Below, piece by piece: positions 1-10,939 of a stretch of DNA of 64,000 bases; the first letter of the stretch is position 1, and every line of letters begins with the position of its first letter. The notes below the pieces were generated by a model that saw only the letters and a list, made by a program, of their open reading frames with translations, was not told the DNA's origin and ran no database searches. The translations under genes were made by a program, and so were the position numbers. This DNA is from Sphaerochaeta sp. (lineage in GTDB: Bacteria > Spirochaetota > Spirochaetia > Sphaerochaetales > Sphaerochaetaceae): positions 1 to 64,000 of the forward strand of contig JAKVPA010000005.1 of assembly GCA_022482495.1 (NCBI GenBank). Reading direction: 5' to 3'.

Positions 1-468
1 ATCCCCATCTACGTGATGTTCGCCCATTGGGGGCTGACAGACACCTATCTGGGATTGATCCTTCCGGAAGCGGTCAGTCCATACTACATCTTCATGCTTC
101 GGCAGACATTCCTCTCTATTGATGACAGTTACATCGATGCGGCGAAGATCGACGGGTTGGGAAAGGTGGGGATCATCACCAAGATTTTGGTGCCGATGTG
201 CAGCTCGACGTTGTTCACCGTCACGTTGGTCACCTTCACTTCCGGTTGGAACAGCTATTTCTGGCCGAAAATCATCGCCAAAGAGGAATCCCATCGTGTG
301 CTTACGGTCGGATTGGCCAAGTTGCGGGAGACGTTTGCCGGCCAGGGGACGATGAACAATCATGAGATCATGGCGGGCGCGGTCATGGCGATCCTCCCGG
401 TGGTAATCTTGTTTTTCATATTCCAAAAGTACATGCTTTCCGGGTACAGTAAAGCTGCAATGAAATGA
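1..468 (+). CDS. Carbohydrate/glycerol-phosphate ABC transporter permease (MalG/UgpE type), 5' truncated
   Basis: The reading frame is open from base 1, so the N-terminus lies outside the window; about 155 C-terminal residues remain. It carries the inner-membrane permease EAA loop (YIDAAKIDGLGK, then I-x-x-P), which docks on the ATPase subunit, followed by W-N-S-Y-F-W-P and a last membrane helix (AGAVMAILPVVILFFIF). These are marks of the second permease of CUT1 sugar importers. A glycerophosphodiesterase follows after 12 bases and a GlpP-like regulator lies downstream, so the substrate may be glycerol-3-phosphate or a glycerophosphodiester as in Ugp systems; that is inferred from context. 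Other sugars cannot be excluded. Confidence 0.85.
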   Translation: MPIYVMFAHWGLTDTYLGLILPEAVSPYYIFMLRQTFLSIDDSYIDAAKIDGLGKVGIITKILVPMCSSTLFTVTLVTFTSGWNSYFWPKIIAKEESHRVLTVGLAKLRETFAGQGTMNNHEIMAGAVMAILPVVILFFIFQKYMLSGYSKAAMK

Positions 469-480
469 GGAGGCAGTCAG

Positions 481-1209
481 ATGCACGTCGTTGCACATCG
501 TGGATATAGTGGGAAATATCCGGAGAATACCATGGTGGCGTTCCGGATGGCGGAAGAGGCCAAAGCCGATGAGATCGAACTGGATGTCCAATTGACCAAG
601 GACGGTACGGTCGTCGTCATTCATGACGAGCAGGTTGATCGGACGACGGATGGAACCGGACCGGTTCGGGAATATACGTTCAAAGAGCTGGAAAAGCTGG
701 ATGCTTCCCGGATCCGGCCGGGTGACTATCCCGTCCAGCACATCCCTTCGTTTGAGGAATACTGTGAATGGGCGTCCCATGCCCACATCACCACCAACAT
801 CGAGCTGAAGACCGGATTGGTCTACTACCCGGAGATTGAGCGGAAGACCATCGGGATTTTGGACAAATATGGATTGATGGACCGGGTGATGTTCTCGTCG
901 TTCAACCATCTTTCGTTGGTGGAGACGAAGCGGCTCGCGCCACAGATTCCCGTCGGCGCTCTGATTGGCAAACAGGGGATCGTCAATGCGGGCTATTACT
1001 GTGAGAAATATGGATTTGAGTACTATCATCCTAGTTATGAGGCGCTCACTGATGCAGCGGTGGCTGAGTTGAAGGCCCATCACGTAAAGATGAATGTATG
1101 GACGGTTGACGCCATGGGGCCGCTTGAACAACTTGCAGCCTGGGGTGTTGACGGGGTGATTTCCAACTACTGCACGGTGTGCCGACAGTATCTGGATGGA
1201 GCGAAATGA
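481..1209 (+). CDS. ugpQ: Glycerophosphodiester phosphodiesterase
   Basis: A 242-residue GDPD-family TIM barrel that hydrolyses glycerophosphodiesters to sn-glycerol-3-phosphate and an alcohol. Visible catalytic and metal-binding motifs are HRG (His6, Arg7), P-E-N-T at 14-17, E-I-E-L-D-V (Glu33, Asp35) and V-I-H-D (His48). No signal peptide is present, so it should act in the cytoplasm on imported substrate. The ATG is preceded by a strong AGGAGG. It sits 12 bases after the permease, and its stop overlaps the next start (ATGA), indicating one operon. The family is certain; the exact substrate is inferred. Confidence 0.9.
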   Translation: MHVVAHRGYSGKYPENTMVAFRMAEEAKADEIELDVQLTKDGTVVVIHDEQVDRTTDGTGPVREYTFKELEKLDASRIRPGDYPVQHIPSFEEYCEWASHAHITTNIELKTGLVYYPEIERKTIGILDKYGLMDRVMFSSFNHLSLVETKRLAPQIPVGALIGKQGIVNAGYYCEKYGFEYYHPSYEALTDAAVAELKAHHVKMNVWTVDAMGPLEQLAAWGVDGVISNYCTVCRQYLDGAK

Positions 1210-2153
1210 AACGGAAGGTTGTTGCGATCCTTCTCATGCTGGTGGCGGCGTTCTCCCTGTTCGCCGCGGACCGTGCTGACCAATTCGCCGAGGTGGTGGA
1301 CCGCTCGTCGAATGCGGGAAACCTCACATTGTACTTCGTGGATCTGGATGTTCCGGAAGGCAGCAAGGACAAGAGCGGGGATTGCACCATCATCATCAGT
1401 CCGGATGGGAAGGTGATGATGGTCGATTGCGGCCATCCTGATTCGGGTAAGGATGTACGCCGGGTGATGGACGCGCTGGGCTTGAAGCGGATTGACATCT
1501 TCCTCAACACCCATCCGCATATTGATCATCTGGGTGCGTTCCCTGAGGTGGCTGACACGTATGAAATCGGAACGGTGTATCGGTCCGCGTTGGCGTACGA
1601 TACCCAGTACACCCGGGCGTTCGATGCTGCGATCAAGACGCACAATCTCCCGGTCCAGGTAGTGGCGAAAGGGGATTCGTTCATGCTGGGTGATGCGGTG
1701 AAGGTTGAGGTGCTGTGGCCTGAGGGAGAAAAGATATCCTATCCGAAGGGATATCCCATGAACGCCACCCAGTTCATCAATGACCATTCCATTGCGTTGC
1801 GTCTGACATATGGGACGAGCACCGTGTTGCTCTGCGGGGATCTTTACCGCTCTGCGGAACGCGAGGTGTTGGATCTCTATGGGGATGCGTTGAAGAGCGT
1901 TGTAGCCAAGGCGAACCATCATGGGATCGATACGTCCAACCAACGCAAGTGGATCAAAACGGTGCATCCCCAGGTGGTCGTGGCGATGAACGATGTCATG
2001 GGAAGCATGGACGTGTATCGTGATTACGTGAAGTATGGAGCTACATTCTACCATACGTTGTACAATGGAACCGTTCGGGTCCGGTTGGATGACAAAAGCC
2101 ATGTCTCCGTGCTCCCGCAACGGGAAAGTTGGGTGGATAAAGGCGGAACCTAA
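1206..2153 (+). CDS. Secreted metallo-beta-lactamase-fold hydrolase (ComEC/Rec2-like)
   Basis: The start is the ATG at 1206 that overlaps the previous stop; it gives 315 residues beginning with a signal peptide (MKRKVVAILLMLVAAFSLFA, likely cleaved near A-A-D). The metal-binding motif T-H-P-H-I-D-H lies at residues 102-108, with later L-L-C-G-D-L and K-A-N-H-H-G. This is the pattern of stand-alone ComEC-C-terminal-like hydrolases. Export puts it in the periplasm or at the surface. Placement between a phosphodiesterase and a GlpP homologue suggests it may process a phosphodiester or phospholipid-derived compound before import, but no substrate can be read from the sequence. Confidence 0.75.
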   Translation: MKRKVVAILLMLVAAFSLFAADRADQFAEVVDRSSNAGNLTLYFVDLDVPEGSKDKSGDCTIIISPDGKVMMVDCGHPDSGKDVRRVMDALGLKRIDIFLNTHPHIDHLGAFPEVADTYEIGTVYRSALAYDTQYTRAFDAAIKTHNLPVQVVAKGDSFMLGDAVKVEVLWPEGEKISYPKGYPMNATQFINDHSIALRLTYGTSTVLLCGDLYRSAEREVLDLYGDALKSVVAKANHHGIDTSNQRKWIKTVHPQVVVAMNDVMGSMDVYRDYVKYGATFYHTLYNGTVRVRLDDKSHVSVLPQRESWVDKGGT

Positions 2154-2155
2154 GC

Positions 2156-2728
2156 ATGGATGTGCGTGGCATCAAGGATCTGTTCGAACAGTCGCCGATC
2201 ATCGCGGCGGTGAAATCCGAAGAGCTTCTGCAGAAAGCGCTGGAAAGCGAGTGCATGATGGTGTTCATCCTGTACGGCTCGATCTGCACGATTGACGCCA
2301 TCGTGGACCAGGTCAAGGCTCGGGGGAAGATCGCCATCGTCCACACAGATCTGGTGGCGGGGCTGGCCGGCAAGGATCCGGTCGGGGCGGAATTCATCCG
2401 CCGCCACACCAAGGCGGATGGAATCATCAGCACCAAGCAGCAAATGGTCCGGAGGGCAAAGGAACTGGGCTTGATCGCAGGAGAGCGCACCTTCATGATC
2501 GACAGCATGGCGTTCGCCACTGTCACCCAGCACCTTGCCACCTGCCGGCCCGATTTTCTGGAAATCATGCCCGGTGTGGCTACAACCATTATCCATGAGC
2601 TTCATGAGATGACGGATGTGCCATTGGTCGCAGGAGGGTTGATCCGGAACAAAACGGACATTCTCCGGGCGTTGGATGGGGGCGCCTGCGCCATCTCCAC
2701 GACGAAAGCCGAGCTTTGGGCGCTGTAA
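2156..2728 (+). CDS. glpP: GlpP-like glycerol-3-phosphate-responsive antiterminator
   Basis: A 190-residue cytoplasmic protein resembling the GlpP family, which in Firmicutes binds glycerol-3-phosphate and lets RNA polymerase read through terminators ahead of glycerol genes. Supporting segments are V-H-T-D-L-V-A-G-L, D-G-I-I-S-T-K, an E-I-M-P-G run and the phosphate-binding-like VPLVAGGLIRNKTDI near the C-terminus. It starts 2 bases after the preceding stop and is the last gene before the rRNA promoter. Its presence supports a glycerol-phosphate role for this operon. Its RNA target is not visible in the window. Confidence 0.8.
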   Translation: MDVRGIKDLFEQSPIIAAVKSEELLQKALESECMMVFILYGSICTIDAIVDQVKARGKIAIVHTDLVAGLAGKDPVGAEFIRRHTKADGIISTKQQMVRRAKELGLIAGERTFMIDSMAFATVTQHLATCRPDFLEIMPGVATTIIHELHEMTDVPLVAGGLIRNKTDILRALDGGACAISTTKAELWAL

Positions 2729-3060
2729 GCCGCCAGAGATAAGAAAAAAAAGAAGAATTCCCCCTTGACATGTTTCAAGAGTTTTGGCTATGTTATTTGG
2801 GCACGCTCAAAAAACCAAGTTGATGAGCGATGGGTTTTTGACAGTTTATAAGTGAAGAGAAGAGAAGTAAAAAATTGACTGGACGATTGCCGAAAGGTCG
2901 TTGGTCCAGTTGGTGATGTGGAAGCTTGAGGGCTTCCTTGTCAATTCAGATACGAACAGAAAACGGGATCGAATAGAGAACGTTGGTGTTTGTTTGAGGG
3001 ACTGGGGAGGATTTGAAGCAGAGATTTCCGGCGTGCCCGCGAGGGCTGCGCCGGGTTTCA
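2729..3060 (+). promoter_or_regulatory. rRNA operon promoter and leader (no protein gene)
   Basis: This 332-base stretch holds no credible protein gene. An A-rich tract (2739-2758, candidate UP element) precedes a -35 TTGACA at 2765-2770 and a -10 TATGTT at 2789-2794 (18-base spacer). The leader then carries the 5' strand of the 16S processing stem (2838-2868) and a small hairpin (ACTGGAC 2878-2884 with GTCCAGT 2904-2910). A second TTGACA at 2838 belongs to the processing stem and has no matching -10. Confidence 0.75.
2838..2868 (+). repeat. 5' strand of 16S rRNA processing stem
   Basis: Bases 2838-2868 pair with 4699-4729 over 31 positions with one mismatch (T2853 to T4714) and two G-U pairs. 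Such stems bracketing 16S are RNase III substrates in other bacteria. The 3' strand ends one base before tRNA-Ile. Confidence 0.85.
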
Positions 3061-4600
<1,540 letters not shown>

Positions 4601-4698
4601 GGAAAGAAAGGGCGCCGGAGGGCCTCACACCCGAAGGCGGAGACTGACGTACGTAGTACAGCCGGTGAGAGTCCGGCAATTCCTCAGGTTTCCACAAA

Positions 4699-4729
4699 AC
4701 TTTTCTTCTCTTCTCTTATAGACTGTCAA
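4699..4729 (+). repeat. 3' strand of 16S rRNA processing stem
   Basis: Reverse complement of 2838-2868 (see that entry). It ends directly before the first base of tRNA-Ile, so cleavage here would separate 16S from the tRNA. Confidence 0.85.
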
Positions 4730-4730
4730 G

Positions 4731-4804
4731 GGGACTGTAGCTCAGGTGGTTAGAGCGCGTGCCTGATAAGCACGAGGTCATAAGTTCAAGTCTTATCAGT
4801 CCCA
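4731..4804 (+). tRNA. ileT: tRNA-Ile (GAT)
   Basis: A 74-base cloverleaf in the 16S-23S spacer. Acceptor arms GGGACTG and CAGTCCC pair fully. The anticodon arm is CGTGC-CTGATAA-GCACG with anticodon GAT, and TTCAAGT lies in the T arm. The discriminator is A4804 and CCA is not encoded, so it must be added after transcription. tRNA-Ile(GAT) in the spacer is a common bacterial arrangement. Confidence 0.97.
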
Positions 4805-4833
4805 TGTTGATTTTTTACAGTTGAGCGAGAGGA

Positions 4834-4848
4834 CGGGAAGGATGATAT

Positions 4849-4856
<8 letters not shown>
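4834..4856 (+). repeat. 5' strand of 23S rRNA processing stem
   Basis: 4834-4856 pairs with 7781-7803 over 23 positions with one G-G mismatch and one G-U pair. The inner eight pairs are the terminal helix of mature 23S; the outer part is a precursor extension. Confidence 0.8.
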
Positions 4857-7780
<2,924 letters not shown>

Positions 7781-7790
<10 letters not shown>

Positions 7791-7803
7791 ATCATCGTTC
7801 CCG
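7781..7803 (+). repeat. 3' strand of 23S rRNA processing stem
   Basis: Complement of 4834-4856. Between here and 5S lies one more small hairpin (GTCCGT/ACGGAC at about 7829-7846). Confidence 0.75.
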
Positions 7804-7854
7804 CCGTCGCGGGGAGGCTCGGGGGGCGTCCGTCCTGCGGACGGACCCGGAGCC

Positions 7855-7972
7855 GGCCCGGTGGCCACAGCAAGGCGGACATACCCGTTCCCATCCCGAA
7901 CACGGTCGTCAAGCGCCTTCGCGCCGATGGTACTGCGGTTCTTCCGCGGGAGAGTAGGTAGCTGCCGGGCCC
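7855..7972 (+). rRNA. rrf: 5S ribosomal RNA
   Basis: About 118 bases. The terminal stem GGCCCGG...CCGGGCC closes the molecule. Conserved segments CCCGTTCCCATCCCGAACAC, GCGCCGATGGTACTGC and GGGAGAGTAGGTAGCTGCC are present in order. It lies about 65 bases after 23S and directly before the operon terminator. Ends are accurate to about 2 bases. Confidence 0.95.
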
Positions 7973-7989
7973 TTTCTTTTTCCTTTTCC

Positions 7990-8016
7990 AACACCCTTTC
8001 CCAAGGGTGTTTTTCT
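7990..8016 (+). terminator. rRNA operon intrinsic terminator
   Basis: Perfect 9-base stem AACACCCTT / AAGGGTGTT (7990-7998 and 8003-8011) with a 4-base loop, followed by a T-rich tail, 18 bases after 5S. Confidence 0.9.
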
Positions 8017-8044
8017 TTGCCCAATGAACGCTGACTTCTTTGTC

Positions 8045-8073
8045 TTGAGCAATGATACCATTTCAAGTACTAT
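8045..8073 (+). promoter_or_regulatory. Putative promoter of metN
   Basis: -35 TTGAGC at 8045-8050, 17-base spacer, -10 TACTAT at 8068-8073. The predicted leader is only about 18 bases, leaving no room for an S-box or other riboswitch ahead of metN. AGGAAG provides the ribosome binding site. Confidence 0.65.
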
Positions 8074-8097
8074 GGGACAAAGTAAGGAAGCGGTTGT

Positions 8098-9107
8098 ATG
8101 CGAATCACGTTGAAGAATCTGAAGCGCTCCTATGGCCAGCTTCACGCGGTGAACGATGTCAGCCTGTCGATTCCCTCCAATACCATATTCGGAATCATCG
8201 GAAAAAGTGGTGCAGGGAAATCAACATTGGTGCGTTTGGTGTCACTGTTGGAGAAGCCGGATTCCGGAGAAGTATACTATGACGACAAACGTGTCGATAA
8301 TTTGTCAAAAAACGAACTCATGATGCGACGCCGTCATATCGGCATGATCTTTCAGAACTTCAACTTGTTTTCAAGTCGGAACTGCGCCCAGAACATCGCA
8401 TATCCCATGGAGATCAACGGGTACAAACCGGAAGAGATCAAATCGAGGGTGCATGAGTTGCTTTCCTTGGTGGATTTGGAAGGCAGGGAAAATGCCCGTA
8501 TCAGCACGCTTTCCGGAGGCCAGAAACAACGGGTCGCCATTGCGCGCGCCCTTTCCTGCCGTCCGGACATTCTGTTCTGCGATGAGGCGACCAGCGCGCT
8601 GGATCCCCAGACGACCAGCTCAATTCTGGATCTGATCAAGGACATCCAGAAGCGATGAGCCTGACGGTGGTGATGATCACCCACCAGATGGAAGTGGTCC
8701 GCGACACCTGCAAGGAAGTGGCAGTCCTGAATGACGGAGAGGTGGTGGAACAGGGCAAGGTTGCCGATATCTTCAGTAATCCGCAGAATCCTGTCACCAA
8801 AGATTTTCTTTCCCGTCTGTTGGGGCATGACGAGCGGACCAGCAGGGTATACCAATGGTCCCACCAGAAAGGATCGTACGTGCTTCGCTTCCCCGGCAAC
8901 GTGACCGACCAGCCGATCATCTCGCAACTGAGCAGGAAGTACGGAGTGGATTTCAACCTCCGTGCCGGTGGCGTCCAGGTGGTGGATGGCGAGGAGATCG
9001 GGACGATGATGGTGGATATCCTCAGCCCTGATGAAACAGTGGTTCCGTCCATCCTGAAGGATTTACGTGCGCAGGGCGTCATCGTGGAGGATCATCATGG
9101 GAGCTAA
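8098..9107 (+). CDS. metN: Methionine ABC transporter ATP-binding protein MetN, interrupted by a frameshift at about 8655
   Basis: The ATPase of the D/L-methionine importer is split over two frames. Codons from 8098 give 186 residues with Walker A GKSGAGKST (35-43), signature LSGGQ (138-142) and Walker B C-D-E-A-T (Asp162, Glu163), ending at TGA 8656-8658. The next frame starts at ATG 8655 with MSLTVVMITHQME (the H-loop) and ends with the regulatory NIL domain. Joined, the protein is about 336 residues, normal for MetN. One lost base near 8654 (for example CGC ATG becoming CGATG) explains it. No classic slippery heptamer is present. Two translationally coupled half-proteins via ATGA are possible but would be unusual. 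Confidence 0.85.
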
Positions 9108-9762
9108 GCTTTGGATTCTGGTAGGCCAGGCCACCTGGCAGACGTTGGTCATGGTGTTTTTCTCAACATTGTTCAGTCTGATTCTTGGGCTCCCTTTGGG
9201 GATTTTGCTTACCGTCACCAGTCCGGAGGACCAGGGTGGCATCAGCCCGCGCCCGGTGATGAACAACATCATCGGACGTATCGTCAACGTTCTTCGTTCC
9301 TTCCCGTTCATCATTCTGATGATTCTGCTGTTCCCCCTTGCCCGGTTGATCTTGGGCACCAGCATCGGGACGGCAGCCACCATTGTGCCGCTTTCCATCG
9401 CGGCGGCTCCGTTTGTCGCCCGTGTCATCGAAAGCGCCTTGAAGGAAGTGGACCCCGGTGTCATCCAGGCGGCCCGCGCCATGGGATCGACCAACAGCCA
9501 GATCGTCTTCAAGGTGATGATCCCCGAGGCGATGCCGTCGCTGGTAAGCGGTGTGACGCTGACCATCATCAATTTGATCGGCTATTCCGCCATGGCGGGA
9601 GCCATCGGTGGTGGAGGCCTGGGAGACTTGGCCATCCGGTACGGATACCAACGGTTCCGCGGGGACGTGATGTTCGTCTCCGTCGTGGTGATTCTGGTGC
9701 TGGTCGAAGTGATCCAGATGATCGGCAACCGGATCGCGGCCAAGATGATGGCAAAGCGGTAA
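9097..9762 (+). CDS. metI: Methionine ABC transporter permease MetI
   Basis: A 221-residue inner-membrane permease with about five helices and the EAA-type loop V-I-Q-A-A-R-A-M-G-S followed by V-M-I-P-E-A. Further family marks are V-N-V-L-R-S-F-P-F and S-A-M-A-G-A-I-G-G-G-G-L-G. The chosen ATG at 9097 is preceded by GTGGAGG and overlaps the metN end by 11 bases, implying translational coupling. It forms the membrane channel for methionine with MetN and the binding protein MetQ. Confidence 0.93.
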   Translation: MGAKLWILVGQATWQTLVMVFFSTLFSLILGLPLGILLTVTSPEDQGGISPRPVMNNIIGRIVNVLRSFPFIILMILLFPLARLILGTSIGTAATIVPLSIAAAPFVARVIESALKEVDPGVIQAARAMGSTNSQIVFKVMIPEAMPSLVSGVTLTIINLIGYSAMAGAIGGGGLGDLAIRYGYQRFRGDVMFVSVVVILVLVEVIQMIGNRIAAKMMAKR

Positions 9763-9828
9763 GCTGTTGTTTGCAAAGAAGTTGGATCGTTGTGTTGCGC
9801 AAAATATGTCAGTGGGCGGGAAATCCTC

Positions 9829-9866
9829 TTGCATCTCTTCGTAAAATGATGTATGTTGTCGACAAC
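9829..9866 (+). promoter_or_regulatory. Putative internal promoter with palindromic operator between metI and metQ
   Basis: -35 TTGCAT at 9829-9834, 17-base spacer, -10 TATGTT at 9852-9857. A perfect 12-base palindrome GTTGTCGACAAC (9855-9866) overlaps the -10 and the expected transcription start near 9864, a typical repressor position. It would allow metQ to be transcribed separately from metNI. The regulator is unknown. Confidence 0.6.
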
Positions 9867-9887
9867 GTAACAAAAAGGAGAGAGATC

Positions 9888-9956
9888 ATGACGAATACAT
9901 CCATCATCATTCGTTCCACCATGATGTCTCTCATGATGATGCCCGTCAGGGCATAA
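9888..9956 (+). CDS. Candidate methionine-rich leader peptide (attenuator) upstream of metQ
   Basis: A 22-codon ORF directly behind the internal promoter, with an excellent ribosome binding site (AAGGAG, 7 bases from ATG). Six of 22 codons are ATG: Met1, 12, 13, 16, 17 and 18. Codons 12-18 read M-M-S-L-M-M-M. It lies in the untranslated leader of the methionine-binding protein gene and ends at TAA 9954-9956. Classical amino-acid leader peptides (his, trp, leu) are built this way: ribosomes stall on clustered codons when the charged tRNA is scarce. Function is inferred from position, codon content and nearby complementary segments; the peptide itself probably has no role. Confidence 0.6.
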   Translation: MTNTSIIIRSTMMSLMMMPVRA

Positions 9957-10044
9957 CATCTATACTTCAAATCTATCTTTATTTTTTCGGTCTCAAGGAA
10001 AAGCGCTTTGCTTTTAATACCTGTAATCTGTCTCTGAGGAGAGA
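9927..10044 (+). promoter_or_regulatory. Putative attenuator structures in the metQ leader
   Basis: TCTCTC (9927-9932), immediately after the first Met pair of the leader ORF, is complementary to GAGAGA of the leader's own SD and to the metQ SD region GAGGAGAGA (10036-10044). ATGCCC-GTCA-GGGCAT (9939-9954) forms a 6-bp hairpin over the last Met codon and the first base of the stop. CATCATCAT (9902-9910) can instead pair with ATGATGATG (9933-9941), so the structures compete. TCTCT-GAGG-AGAGA (10031-10044) can hide the metQ SD. No classical terminator is obvious, which favours control of translation. Confidence 0.45.
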
Positions 10045-10049
10045 TTTGT

Positions 10050-10868
10050 ATGAAAAAAACATTTGTCATCGTGTTGTCTGTATTGTTGGTGTTGGGTTCT
10101 GTCGCGTTCGCGCAGGGCACCAAGGAATCCGCGGCTCCCGTTAAAAACCAGGTGCTGAAAGTCGGCGCCACGCCGGAACCGCATGCCGAGTTGCTCAATC
10201 TGGTCAAGGATGACCTGGCCGCCCAGGGCATTACGCTGGATGTCATCGAGTTCACCGATTATGTGACGCCGAACGAGGCGTTGGAGAGTGGCGAGATTGA
10301 TGCCAACTACTTCCAGCACATCCCGTACCTTGAGAGCTTCAACAAGGAGAAGGGCTATCATCTGGTCAATGCCGGGGGCATCCACGTAGAGCCGTTCGCT
10401 GTGTACTCCAAGAAATACACCAAGCTTGCTGATCTTCCCAACGGTGCTACCATCGCCATCCCCAACGATCCGACCAACGAAGGCCGCGCATTGCTGCTTC
10501 TGCAGAGCGCAGGGCTCCTGAAGCTGGCCGATGGAGTTGGTCTGACCGCCACTCCGCTGGACATCGCTGAGAACCCGAAGAACTTCAAGTTCAAGGAGAT
10601 CGAGGCCGCCTCTCTTCCCCGTGTCCTTTCCGATGTTGATGCCGCGACGATCAACGGCAACTACGCCATCCCCGCCGGCTTGATCGCCACCCGGGACGGT
10701 CTGTTCATCGAAGGCGCCGACAGCCCGTACGTCAACGTTGTCGCCGTCAAGGCCGGCAACGAGAACGACCCGCGTGTCGTCGCGCTGGTCAAGGCGCTGA
10801 AGAGCCAGAAAGTGGCTGACTACGTCGCCAAGCGCTATCCCAACGGGGAAGTCGTCCTGGTGAAATAA
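10050..10868 (+). CDS. metQ: Methionine-binding protein MetQ (NlpA family)
   Basis: A 272-residue periplasmic substrate-binding protein feeding MetNI. Family marks are V-G-A-T-P-E-P-H-A-E-L, F-T-D-Y-V-T-P-N-E-A-L, D-A-N-Y-F-Q-H-I-P-Y-L and N-G-N-Y-A-I-P-A-G-L. The N-terminus is a signal peptide ending V-A-F-A-Q-G with no lipobox cysteine, so the mature protein appears not to be lipidated, unlike most Gram-negative MetQ. The SD is GAGGAG, 8 bases from ATG. It lies 287 bases after metI behind its own promoter and Met-rich leader, and a strong terminator follows. Confidence 0.92.
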   Translation: MKKTFVIVLSVLLVLGSVAFAQGTKESAAPVKNQVLKVGATPEPHAELLNLVKDDLAAQGITLDVIEFTDYVTPNEALESGEIDANYFQHIPYLESFNKEKGYHLVNAGGIHVEPFAVYSKKYTKLADLPNGATIAIPNDPTNEGRALLLLQSAGLLKLADGVGLTATPLDIAENPKNFKFKEIEAASLPRVLSDVDAATINGNYAIPAGLIATRDGLFIEGADSPYVNVVAVKAGNENDPRVVALVKALKSQKVADYVAKRYPNGEVVLVK

Positions 10869-10887
10869 CCTTACGTTCCGTAATCTG

Positions 10888-10916
10888 GGGAGACCGGTTT
10901 GGTCTCCCTTTTTTTT
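10888..10916 (+). terminator. Intrinsic terminator after metQ
   Basis: Perfect 8-base stem GGGAGACC / GGTCTCCC (10888-10895, 10901-10908), loop GGTTT, followed by eight T. Confidence 0.95.
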
Positions 10917-10939
10917 GTCCGGTACGGTATGCTGGCATC

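Noticed and set aside
2838-2843. Second TTGACA as an rRNA P2 promoter
   Set aside because: It is part of the 16S processing stem and has no -10 at 16-18 bases.
8010-8097. S-adenosylmethionine or other riboswitch before metN
   Set aside because: The predicted leader is only about 18 bases.
8640-8660. Programmed ribosomal frameshift in metN
   Set aside because: No X-XXY-YYZ slippery site or downstream pseudoknot was seen; a lost base is simpler.
9978-9988. Transcription terminator in the metQ leader (T-rich run)
   Set aside because: The nearest hairpin ends 18 or more bases earlier, too far for an intrinsic terminator.
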